From an uncultured Eudoraea sp. (lineage in GTDB: Bacteria; Bacteroidota; Bacteroidia; Flavobacteriales; Flavobacteriaceae): 11,678 bases of DNA. Location of the stretch: the NCBI GenBank assembly GCA_905479615.1, contig CAJQNH010000174.1, forward strand, positions 1 to 11,678. Reading direction: 5' to 3'. Position 1 is the first letter of the stretch. Every line of letters begins with the position of its first letter. Made by a program: the position numbers and the translations under genes. The notes under the pieces were generated by a model. It was not told the origin of the DNA. It saw only the letters and a program-made list of their open reading frames with translations, and made no database searches. Positions 1 through 5,208 of the stretch are shown piece by piece.

Positions 1-24
1 CAATACCGGTTTTTACCGGTATTG
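1..24. terminator. perfect hairpin at left edge, possible terminator of an off-window gene
   Basis: A 10-bp perfect inverted repeat (CAATACCGGT / ACCGGTATTG) encloses a TTTT loop. On the plus strand it is followed by the T-rich stretch ATATTTTAT, so it could terminate a rightward gene lying outside the window. The upstream gene cannot be seen, so strand and function are inferred. Confidence 0.4.
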
Positions 25-31
25 ATATTTT

Positions 32-74
32 ATACCTGCCAAACTCAGGAACAAGTTCCCTGTTTAGCAGGTAT
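32..74. repeat. imperfect inverted repeat (stem-loop)
   Basis: ATACCTGC (32-39) pairs with GCAGGTAT (67-74). Inside, AAAC (41-44) pairs with GTTT (62-65) and GGAAC (48-52) pairs with GTTCC (55-59), so the whole element folds into one long hairpin with bulges. It lies between the left-edge hairpin and the tRNA terminator. It has no good U-tract on either strand, so it is listed as a repeat. It may be an RNA 3' end structure of an off-window gene. Confidence 0.4.
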
Positions 75-76
75 TA

Positions 77-104
77 AAAATCCACGCGAACTTGCGTGGA
101 TTTT
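77..104 (-). terminator. intrinsic terminator of tRNA-Val
   Basis: This is an 11-bp perfect stem (AAAATCCACGC / GCGTGGATTTT) with the loop GAACTT. Read on the minus strand it lies 10 nt past the tRNA 3' end and finishes in TTTTTAAT, which is a standard Rho-independent layout. The flanking A and T runs would let it work in both directions. Confidence 0.75.
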
Positions 105-114
105 CTGTTTGATG

Positions 115-189
115 TGGAGTGTATTGGATTCGAACCAACGACCCCCGCCCTGTCAAGGCGGTGCTCTAAACCAACTGAGCTAACACTCC
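115..189 (-). tRNA. tRNA-Val, anticodon GAC
   Basis: The minus strand folds into a full cloverleaf. The acceptor stem is GGAGTGT / ACACTCC. The D-arm is GCTC...GAGC. The anticodon stem is CCGCC / GGCGG with the seven-base loop TTGACAG, giving anticodon GAC (plus-strand positions 152-154), which reads the Val codons GUC/GUU. The T-loop shows the usual GGTTCGAATCC (127-137). The discriminator base is A at 115. CCA is not encoded, because the next minus-strand bases are CAT. The length of 75 nt is normal. A hairpin terminator follows at 77-104. No clear Bacteroidota promoter was recognised upstream (190-240). No integrase gene is nearby, so there is no sign that it serves as an attachment site. 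Confidence 0.95.
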
Positions 190-397
190 TATTTTTAGTT
201 TAACAGGTCGTTATTAAACCCCCTACTAAAAGAGGCTGCAATATCGTAAAATTATTGGGATCATACATAAATTATCAGACAAGAACATTAAGAAAATATA
301 TTTGAAATCCATTTTAGTTTCAAGTCCTTAGGAGTATCAAATAAATGCATCAATATGAATAAAGTGTGTTATTTTTATAGATATAAAAAAATTCAAA

Positions 398-1162
398 ATG
401 AAGATCATTTCCTGGAATGTAAATGGCATCCGTGCCATCATTAAAAAAGAATTTTTTGAAACTGTCCATAATTTGGACCCTGATATCCTTTGTATTCAGG
501 AAACCAAGGCACAGGATTCTGAAGTAGAAAAAGCCTTATTACCCTTAAAAGATTACCATCTTTATAGTAATTCCGCAGAAAAAAAAGGATACTCCGGTAC
601 CGCGATTTTAAGTAAATCTCAACCTATTGCTGTTAGTTTGGATATGGCTATATCAGAACATGATTCGGAAGGAAGAATAATCTGTGCTGAGTATGCCGAT
701 TTTTATTTAATAAATGTTTATGTGCCAAATTCGGGCCAGCAATTAGACCGACTGCCGTATCGCCGTCAGTGGGATGCAGACTTTCTCAATTATTTAAAAG
801 AAAAGGAGAAATTAAAACCGGTGGTTGTATGTGGGGATTTCAATGTTGCCCATCGGGCTATCGATCTAAAAAACGATAAATCCAACTATAATAAAACAGC
901 GGGTTACACGCAAATAGAAATTGATGGAATGGATAATTTCATTAATTCAGGTTTTGTAGATTCATTCAGACATTTAAATCCTGATGAAATAGCCTACACT
1001 TTCTGGAGTTATCGTTTTAAAGCTCGTGAACGAAATACAGGATGGAGAATTGATTATTTTCTAATAAGTAACTCTATAATGCCAAAAATAAAATCCTCAC
1101 AAATACTACCGGAATTCTTTGGTTCTGATCACTGCCCTGTTTTACTGGAAATAAAACTATAA
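398..1162 (+). CDS. xth: exodeoxyribonuclease III (Xth/ExoA family AP endonuclease)
   Basis: A 254-aa enzyme of the endonuclease/exonuclease/phosphatase fold that cleaves DNA 5' of abasic sites and has 3'-5' exonuclease and 3'-phosphatase activity in base excision repair. The family signatures are in order: MKIISWNVNGIR at the start (N7), IQETK with the metal ligand E35, the VYVPN tyrosine (Y108), GDFNVAH with D147 and N149, WRIDYFL with D219, and SDHCPV with D244 and H245. All catalytic residues of the family are present and the length is normal. The start at 398 is right because the conserved beta strand begins at the first residue. The preceding leader is A-rich with no Shine-Dalgarno site, as usual in this phylum. 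The gene appears monocistronic. Its stop lies 4 nt from the stop of the convergent antiporter gene, with no hairpin between them. Confidence 0.95.
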   Translation: MKIISWNVNGIRAIIKKEFFETVHNLDPDILCIQETKAQDSEVEKALLPLKDYHLYSNSAEKKGYSGTAILSKSQPIAVSLDMAISEHDSEGRIICAEYADFYLINVYVPNSGQQLDRLPYRRQWDADFLNYLKEKEKLKPVVVCGDFNVAHRAIDLKNDKSNYNKTAGYTQIEIDGMDNFINSGFVDSFRHLNPDEIAYTFWSYRFKARERNTGWRIDYFLISNSIMPKIKSSQILPEFFGSDHCPVLLEIKL

Positions 1163-1166
1163 ACCT

Positions 1167-2420
1167 CTAAATTTCAACATTCTTTTTTCTGAGTTTTTTA
1201 ACCAATTTTCCAACAGTAAGCCCCTGAACAATTATTGAAAAGATAACCACTACATAGGTCATAACCAAAAACAATTCCCTATTCATTTCTGCAGTCAGGC
1301 CAAGTGCCAGCGCAATGGATATTGCACCACGTAACCCTCCCCAGGTCATTATAAGATTAGTGTTTGGAACAAAATCAAGTCGATCCTTATAAACATTAAC
1401 TGGAATAACCAGAGAAACATATCTGCAAACTAAGGCAATAGGTATTACAAGTAGTCCTGCCAGTATAAATTCTATTTCAAGGTCCAAAACCAATAATTCC
1501 ATTCCTATAAGGACAAAGAGTACAGTATTTAAAAGAATATCTATCAGCTCCCAAAACTTATCCACATAATTTTCTGTAAGTTCAGACATTGCCTGTCGCC
1601 TTGCTGTATTTCCACCTACAATCAATCCAGCAACCACCATAGCTAATGGTGCAGAAACATGTAAATATTGGGCAATAACAGTACCTGTCATTACCGTTGC
1701 TAATGTTATAATGACCTCAATATCATAATCATCTATAGATTTCATTAACTTAAACGTAATCCATCCTAATAAGGCCCCCAGAAGTAATCCACCTCCAACC
1801 TCATGAACAAAAAGAGAAAGGACACTTGAGAGCGAAAAGCCTCCACCAGTTCCATTAGCCAATCCGAAAATCGTCAGGAAAATTACGACCCCAACACCAT
1901 CATTGAAAAGTGATTCACCCACAATCTTGATTTCCAACTTTTTAGGCACATTGGCTTTTTTTAATATCCCTAAAACGGCAATAGGATCCGTTGGGGATAT
2001 TAGCGCCCCAAAAAGAAGGCAATAAATAAATTGTACATCTAATCCTATTCCCTCTAGCATAAAATACACAGCTATTCCTATGAGAAAAGTAGATGCGAGA
2101 ACGCCAAAAGTTGCAAAAAGCAGAATAGGCCATTTAAGTTCTTTAAGCTTTTGCAAATCGGTATGCAGGGCCCCGGCAAAGAGCAGAAAACTAAGCATAA
2201 TATCAAGCAAAACAGACTTGAAATCTATATGTGTTATGATGTAACGTTCCGCATTTAATAAGGTATCATCAAAATAACTAAGCGCAAAAATTCCAAGTGT
2301 AAATATTATGGTAATAACTGTAAGTCCTATAGTGTTTGGCAGCTTAATGAACCTTACATTGAGATAACCAAAGAAAGCAGATATAAACACCAGTATACTG
2401 GTAATGATAAAGTAGTCCAT
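1167..2420 (-). CDS. Na+/H+ antiporter, CPA1 (NhaP/NHE-like) family
   Basis: A 417-aa integral membrane protein, hydrophobic nearly throughout with about 12 predicted helices, which exchanges cytoplasmic Na+ (or K+) for protons across the inner membrane. Diagnostic CPA1 motifs are present. ISPTDPIAV (141-149) holds the ion-site pair T144-D145. GESLFNDGVGVV (168-179) has E169, N173 and D174. W360-G-G-L-R-G (to 365) carries the conserved arginine R364. The protein ends shortly after the last helix in a basic tail (KKLRKK), so it lacks the long cytosolic or CorC/TrkA-C regulatory tail found in some relatives. It is transcribed divergently from hsp20; the shared gap of about 250 nt contains two short inverted repeats. 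Family membership is clear, but ion preference (Na+ or K+) cannot be read from the sequence. Confidence 0.92.
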   Translation of the reverse strand: MDYFIITSILVFISAFFGYLNVRFIKLPNTIGLTVITIIFTLGIFALSYFDDTLLNAERYIITHIDFKSVLLDIMLSFLLFAGALHTDLQKLKELKWPILLFATFGVLASTFLIGIAVYFMLEGIGLDVQFIYCLLFGALISPTDPIAVLGILKKANVPKKLEIKIVGESLFNDGVGVVIFLTIFGLANGTGGGFSLSSVLSLFVHEVGGGLLLGALLGWITFKLMKSIDDYDIEVIITLATVMTGTVIAQYLHVSAPLAMVVAGLIVGGNTARRQAMSELTENYVDKFWELIDILLNTVLFVLIGMELLVLDLEIEFILAGLLVIPIALVCRYVSLVIPVNVYKDRLDFVPNTNLIMTWGGLRGAISIALALGLTAEMNRELFLVMTYVVVIFSIIVQGLTVGKLVKKLRKKNVEI

Positions 2421-2476
2421 AGGCTACGAATATATTCAAATTTCATACAAATCTTGAATCTGGCGTCAAATATTAT

Positions 2477-2492
2477 ACCTTGAATGCAAGGT
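2477..2492. repeat. short inverted repeat upstream of the antiporter gene
   Basis: ACCTTG and CAAGGT flank the spacer AATG. It lies 57-72 nt upstream of the antiporter start, next to an AT-rich stretch (TATAATATTTG on the minus strand) that partly resembles a -7 element. It may be an operator. No function can be assigned from a single copy. Confidence 0.35.
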
Positions 2493-2506
2493 GATATCTA
2501 AAGCAC

Positions 2507-2524
2507 TTCTAAATCAGTTTAGAA
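2507..2524. repeat. second inverted repeat in the antiporter/hsp20 intergenic region
   Basis: TTCTAAA and TTTAGAA flank TCAG, giving a 7-bp perfect dyad. It lies between the antiporter upstream region and the hsp20 promoter module. It could bind a regulator or fold in the antiporter leader if transcription starts further upstream. Function is unknown. Confidence 0.35.
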
Positions 2525-2595
2525 ATCTTTCGAAATTTATCATTAATGTTCCTATTATCTTCAATAATTGCTTTACTAAAAATAATTAAACGCTC

Positions 2596-2639
2596 CTGAT
2601 CAATATCATTCCAAATAAAGGGTGTCCTGTTTACTTTCG
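2596..2639 (+). promoter_or_regulatory. hsp20 promoter with Crp/Fnr-like dyad
   Basis: The -7 element candidate is TACTTTCG (2632-2639), five of six defined bases of TAnnTTTG. No good -33 TTTG is present (TTCC at 2609-2612, spacing 19). Just upstream is an exact TGAT-N4-ATCA dyad (2597-2608) within CTGATCAATATCAT. Its centre (2602.5) is 29.5 bp before the -7 element. A poor -33 combined with a dyad at this distance is what a class II activator-dependent promoter looks like. The predicted transcription start is near 2644. Confidence 0.55.
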
Positions 2640-2674
2640 TAGCTCAATAAATGTTTAACCTTAAATCTAATATT

Positions 2675-3145
2675 ATGTCACTAGTTAAATTTAAAAAAAG
2701 GGCAAGACCTTTTGGAAACCTAATTACTTCCGATTTTTTTGACATGGAGAATTTCTTTGACGACAAATTTTGGAATAGTGGATTAGTAAACGATCGTTTC
2801 TGGACCGCCAGAGCTGGAGAACCTGCATTAAACATAATGGAAAAAGAAGACCACTTTGAAATTGAATTAGCAGCACCTGGTTTCGCTAAAAAAGATTTTG
2901 TAATTACCATTGATGAAGGCTACCTTAATATTTCTGCAAAAAAAGAGGTTAGTAAGGAAGAAAAGGATGAAGATTACACAAGAAAAGAATTTAGTTACAA
3001 TGCATTTGAAAGATCCTTGCTTTTACCAGAAAATGTAAAAGAAGAAGAAATTAAAGCCAAATACAATGATGGAATTCTAAGCTTCAAACTAGAAAAAAAA
3101 GAAGTTGTCCTAAAGGCAAAACCAAAAGTAATTGAGATTAGTTAA
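2675..3145 (+). CDS. hsp20: small heat shock protein, Hsp20/alpha-crystallin family
   Basis: A 156-aa ATP-independent holdase that binds unfolding proteins in the cytoplasm until DnaK/ClpB can refold them. The N-terminal arm (1-48) is rich in Phe and Trp. The alpha-crystallin domain spans about 50-143, with PALNIMEKEDHFEIELAAPG at its start, the NISAKKE strand, the FERSLLLPENV strand and NDGILSFKLEK at its end. The C-terminal IEI (153-155) is the I-x-I anchor used in oligomer assembly. An in-frame ATG at 2651 would add eight residues. I prefer the start at 2675 for two reasons: the protein then begins MSLVKF, as is common in flavobacterial homologues, and the predicted transcription start near 2644 would leave only about 7 nt before 2651. 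The gene is monocistronic, with its own promoter module and a strong terminator. Confidence 0.92.
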   Translation: MSLVKFKKRARPFGNLITSDFFDMENFFDDKFWNSGLVNDRFWTARAGEPALNIMEKEDHFEIELAAPGFAKKDFVITIDEGYLNISAKKEVSKEEKDEDYTRKEFSYNAFERSLLLPENVKEEEIKAKYNDGILSFKLEKKEVVLKAKPKVIEIS

Positions 3146-3165
3146 AATTTCATTTTTTACTAAAC

Positions 3166-3237
3166 AATGCCCTCTGTCTAAGATCTTTAAACTGTCTATT
3201 TAGTTGAAGATCTCGATCGAGGGCATTACTTTTTGTG
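3166..3237 (+). terminator. hsp20 terminator with nested stems
   Basis: The outer stem is AATGCCCTC (3166-3174) with GAGGGCATT (3219-3227). An inner stem pairs AGATCTTTAAACT (3181-3193) with AGTTGAAGATCT (3202-3213), with one bulge. A T-rich tail (ACTTTTTGTG) follows on the plus strand, so it terminates hsp20. On the minus strand no U-tract follows, so termination of the convergent patatin gene here is less certain. Confidence 0.8.
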
Positions 3238-3268
3238 TGTTTTTAAATAATGTCTCCACATCCTATTT

Positions 3269-4048
3269 CTAGCTGTCTTTTTTGGGCATTTGAAGATTAT
3301 CTGCTTTCTTCAGAGCCTTTATGGCTGCCTTATATCCCAAATCAAAAACAACATCCATATCATTTATCGAAAAGGTACTGTGATTTATCAAATCTTTAGG
3401 TGATATTACCAGATTACAATCTCCAAACTTAGAAAGGGAATCTTTAGCCGAGCGTATCTTATAGGCACGTTCCAATACATTAAAAGAATATTTTAATTGT
3501 TCTATCTCTACTTTAAGAAAAGGATTGACATATACCCCAATGATCTGATCACAATGGTTTTTAATCAGATCTACAGGGAAATTGTTTAAGGCTCCACCAT
3601 CCACATAATACGAATCCGCTATTTTTATTGGCGTAAAAACACCTGGAAATGCCGCTGAAGCCAATATTGGCCTAATAAGCTCTCCTTCGGTAAAAACTTT
3701 TAAACTACCATCCAGAATGTTAGTGGCAGTGATGAATAAAGGAATTTTAAGACTCTCAAAATTATCTGACGGAAAGAACTCAGAGAACTTGTCATAAAAT
3801 TTTTCAGTATCAACAAACCCGGGTTTTCCAACCGCATAGTTATTGATACTAAAGATATTTACCTTCTTCATAAATTCAAGGATCTGTTTCCAATCCAGCC
3901 CCCCTGCATACAATGCGCCAATTATGGCACCGGCGCTGGTCCCTGCAATATGTGTAATCTTAAAACCATATTCATCCAAAGCCTTTATTACTCCTATATG
4001 AGCAATACCCCTAAATCCTCCCCCTGAAAATACCAGGCCTGTGTTCAT
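3269..4048 (-). CDS. patatin-like phospholipase family protein
   Basis: A 259-aa Ser-Asp dyad lipid acyl hydrolase of the patatin / RssA-YchK type. Motifs in order are: the oxyanion-hole loop SGGGFRG (8-14), the nucleophile elbow GTSAG with S38, the central ILASAAFPGVFTPI strand (128-141), and the DGG motif (150-152) with catalytic D150 followed by ALNNFPVD. No signal peptide is seen and the patatin core starts at residue 3, so a cytoplasmic or membrane-peripheral enzyme is likely. The natural substrate is unknown; bacterial members act on phospholipids or lysophospholipids. The gene follows the ytxH cassette on the same strand after a terminator-like hairpin and a 149-nt gap, so it probably has its own promoter. 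Tandem palindromes lie just upstream. All catalytic residues are present. Confidence 0.92.
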   Translation of the reverse strand: MNTGLVFSGGGFRGIAHIGVIKALDEYGFKITHIAGTSAGAIIGALYAGGLDWKQILEFMKKVNIFSINNYAVGKPGFVDTEKFYDKFSEFFPSDNFESLKIPLFITATNILDGSLKVFTEGELIRPILASAAFPGVFTPIKIADSYYVDGGALNNFPVDLIKNHCDQIIGVYVNPFLKVEIEQLKYSFNVLERAYKIRSAKDSLSKFGDCNLVISPKDLINHSTFSINDMDVVFDLGYKAAIKALKKADNLQMPKKDS

Positions 4049-4061
4049 AGAATAATCCTAA

Positions 4062-4080
4062 TACCGGTAAAGGTACCTTT
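4062..4080. promoter_or_regulatory. two abutting palindromes upstream of the patatin gene
   Basis: TACCGGTA (4062-4069) overlaps by one base the 12-bp perfect palindrome AAAGGTACCTTT (4069-4080), 14-32 nt upstream of the patatin start codon. On the minus strand a -7-like TACCTTTA (4075-4068; five of six defined bases) lies within them. A repressor-type operator over the promoter is plausible but inferred. Confidence 0.35.
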
Positions 4081-4130
4081 TTACACAGGAATTTTAAAAA
4101 ATGAAAAGATATAAACAGAGCATAGATCTC

Positions 4131-4172
4131 GAAAAAAAATGACCATACGTATTAGTTAAACACCTATGGCAT
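4131..4172 (-). terminator. terminator of the ytxH operon
   Basis: Read on the minus strand, ATGCCATA (4172-4165) pairs with TATGGTCAT (4147-4139), with one bulged base. Weaker pairing continues inside the loop, and a run of eight T follows (A 4132-4139 on the plus strand). It sits 26 nt past the last gene of the operon. Confidence 0.6.
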
Positions 4173-4197
4173 TTTTAGAAATCTATATAAATTGCTA

Positions 4198-4416
4198 TTA
4201 TGACAGTCTTTTTTTCTTAAAAACCCTCGTTAAAATAAAGGGAATCATCACTTTGGCAACAAAACCATCAAAGCTTCTAATTAAATTAAAGGGATAGAAA
4301 TACGTTTTAAGCTCTTGCAAACTATACTTCGTATACTCCTTGTTGATCTCTCTTTCCAGAGCAAGGATTTTCAAATCCTCATCAATTTCCCTAAACGAGT
4401 TGTATTTTCCTATCAT
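4198..4416 (-). CDS. small conserved protein, DUF6327-like
   Basis: A 72-aa basic protein of unknown function. The N-terminal part (YNSFREIDEDLKILALEREINKE, residues 5-27) looks like an amphipathic helix and recalls small flavobacterial proteins classed as DUF6327; I assign this from memory of the pattern, not from a search. The middle (35-48) is aromatic-rich. Residues 49-64 form a short hydrophobic stretch ending in the basic tail VFKKKRLS, which suggests membrane association. Its ATG overlaps the TGA of the upstream holin-like gene (ATGA, 4413-4416), so the two are probably translationally coupled. It is the third gene of the ytxH operon and is followed by a terminator. Its presence as an intact coupled frame argues for a real gene. 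Confidence 0.75.
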   Translation of the reverse strand: MIGKYNSFREIDEDLKILALEREINKEYTKYSLQELKTYFYPFNLIRSFDGFVAKVMIPFILTRVFKKKRLS

Positions 4417-4763
4417 GGTCCTTCAAAAAAGTATTTAGAAAACAATTGCAGTAAAGGCTTATTTAACCTATCGCGAAATAGATAACCTATAATGGCAAAC
4501 AATAGATATAAAAACCCAATTATAGCGAATCCATAAATGGTATTATCCATTGAGTAACCCAAGGCAAAAGAAGCCGCCAAGCTCAAAAATATCAAAGCCA
4601 AAATAACTATGGTACCAACCAATAACACTTTGGCTAAATAGGTAACCAAAACCATAGATATCTTAAAACTTTTAAGCTTGGCGTATTCTATGCTATGCTC
4701 CATATAGGAGCTGACATTTTCGTCTAATTCAGAAATATTTTGTCTTAATCCTTCAAAAGCCAT
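4413..4763 (-). CDS. holin-like / DUF1469-type (Holin-X superfamily) membrane protein
   Basis: A 116-aa protein with a soluble amphipathic N-terminus (about 1-33). Two long hydrophobic segments follow (about 37-69 and 76-95), then the motif RDRLNKPL (97-104) and a short cytosolic tail. This layout matches the small proteins annotated as 'phage holin family', DUF1469 or actinobacterial Holin-X, which are chromosomal and occur beside YtxH-like genes. There are no phage genes nearby, so lysis is not implied; a role in envelope stress is an inference from context. It is the second gene of the operon: it starts 6 nt after the ytxH stop and overlaps the next gene by 4 nt. Confidence 0.8.
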   Translation of the reverse strand: MAFEGLRQNISELDENVSSYMEHSIEYAKLKSFKISMVLVTYLAKVLLVGTIVILALIFLSLAASFALGYSMDNTIYGFAIIGFLYLLFAIIGYLFRDRLNKPLLQLFSKYFFEGP

Positions 4764-4769
4764 AATAGC

Positions 4770-5099
4770 CTACTTCTGTAATTGTGCGTTTTTCTTTCTG
4801 ATCTCTTCAAGCTTACGTTCCAATTGAACAATAATTTCATCTGCTTTGTAACTCATTGTAGAGATGGTGTCCTCTAGTTTTTGTTCAAAAACTTCTTTCC
4901 TCTCGTCTGCTACTTTGGTGAGTTCTTCTTTGGCATGAGAAATTCGTTCCGTTAAATCGTGGGTGGTTTCAAGTGCCTTATCCTTAATTTTTTTTCGGGT
5001 TTTAATCCCTTCGTCAGGAGCATATAAAATTCCTATACCTGCTCCTATTGCTGCCCCTGATAAAAGAGCTAACAAAACATTACTACTGTTGTCTGACAT
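4770..5099 (-). CDS. YtxH domain-containing stress-associated protein
   Basis: A 109-aa protein with an N-terminal glycine-zipper hydrophobic segment (GAAIGAGIGILYAPDEG, residues 15-31), the hallmark of the YtxH family. A charged, probably coiled-coil helix follows (about 33-108: RKKIKDKALE..., ERKLEEIRKKNAQLQK). It is probably anchored in or associated with the inner membrane. The family is named after a Bacillus general stress protein; its molecular role is not known. It is the first gene of a three-gene operon, with 6 nt to the next gene. An FNR-like dyad at the centre of a long hairpin lies 65-76 nt upstream of its start and probably controls it. Confidence 0.88.
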   Translation of the reverse strand: MSDNSSNVLLALLSGAAIGAGIGILYAPDEGIKTRKKIKDKALETTHDLTERISHAKEELTKVADERKEVFEQKLEDTISTMSYKADEIIVQLERKLEEIRKKNAQLQK

Positions 5100-5132
5100 G
5101 ATAAATTTTTTTAGGTTAATATTAATAATGGA

Positions 5133-5176
5133 TCAAGTTAAGACATAGACTTTCTATGCGAAATGATCTTAATCAT
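5133..5176 (-). promoter_or_regulatory. ytxH operon promoter with Crp/Fnr-like dyad
   Basis: An exact TGAT-N4-ATCA dyad (5164-5175) lies, on the minus strand, in ATGATTAAGATCAT. Its centre (5169.5) is exactly 29.5 bp before TAACTTGA (5140-5133), a weak -7 element with four of six defined bases. The predicted start near 5128 gives a leader of about 29 nt. The weak -7 taken alone would not convince; the case rests on spacing identical to that of the usp and hsp20 promoters. Confidence 0.45.
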
Positions 5177-5188
5177 TTCGCATAGAAA
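5151..5188. repeat. 17-bp perfect inverted repeat between ackA and ytxH
   Basis: TTTCTATGCGAAATGAT (5151-5167) is perfectly complementary to 5172-5188 around the loop CTTA. As RNA it is a strong hairpin 20 nt after the ackA stop and could act as a terminator or 3'-end stabiliser. However, the U-tract (TTTTAGCATATTTTTTT) follows only on the plus strand, where no gene is present. As DNA its centre is the TGAT-N4-ATCA dyad of the ytxH promoter. Confidence 0.8.
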
Positions 5189-5208
5189 TTTTAGCATATT
5201 TTTTTGTT

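Noticed and set aside
115..189. tRNA-Val as an integration site for a mobile element
   Set aside because: No integrase, no direct repeat of the tRNA 3' end and no change in gene style were seen next to it.
1942..2133. Short minus-strand open frame inside the antiporter gene
   Set aside because: It is an alternative frame of a well-supported membrane protein gene and shows no motifs of its own.
2651..2674. In-frame upstream ATG that would extend Hsp20 by eight residues
   Set aside because: The predicted transcription start (about 2644) leaves almost no leader before it, and MSLVKF at 2675 is the usual Hsp20 beginning in this group.
3541..3551. TGATCTGATCA, similar to the regulatory dyad
   Set aside because: It lies inside the patatin coding region and its spacer is 3 nt, not 4, so it does not fit the motif geometry.
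4413..4763. Holin-like gene as evidence of a prophage
   Set aside because: No endolysin, integrase, structural or other phage genes are present; the gene is part of a small stress-gene operon.
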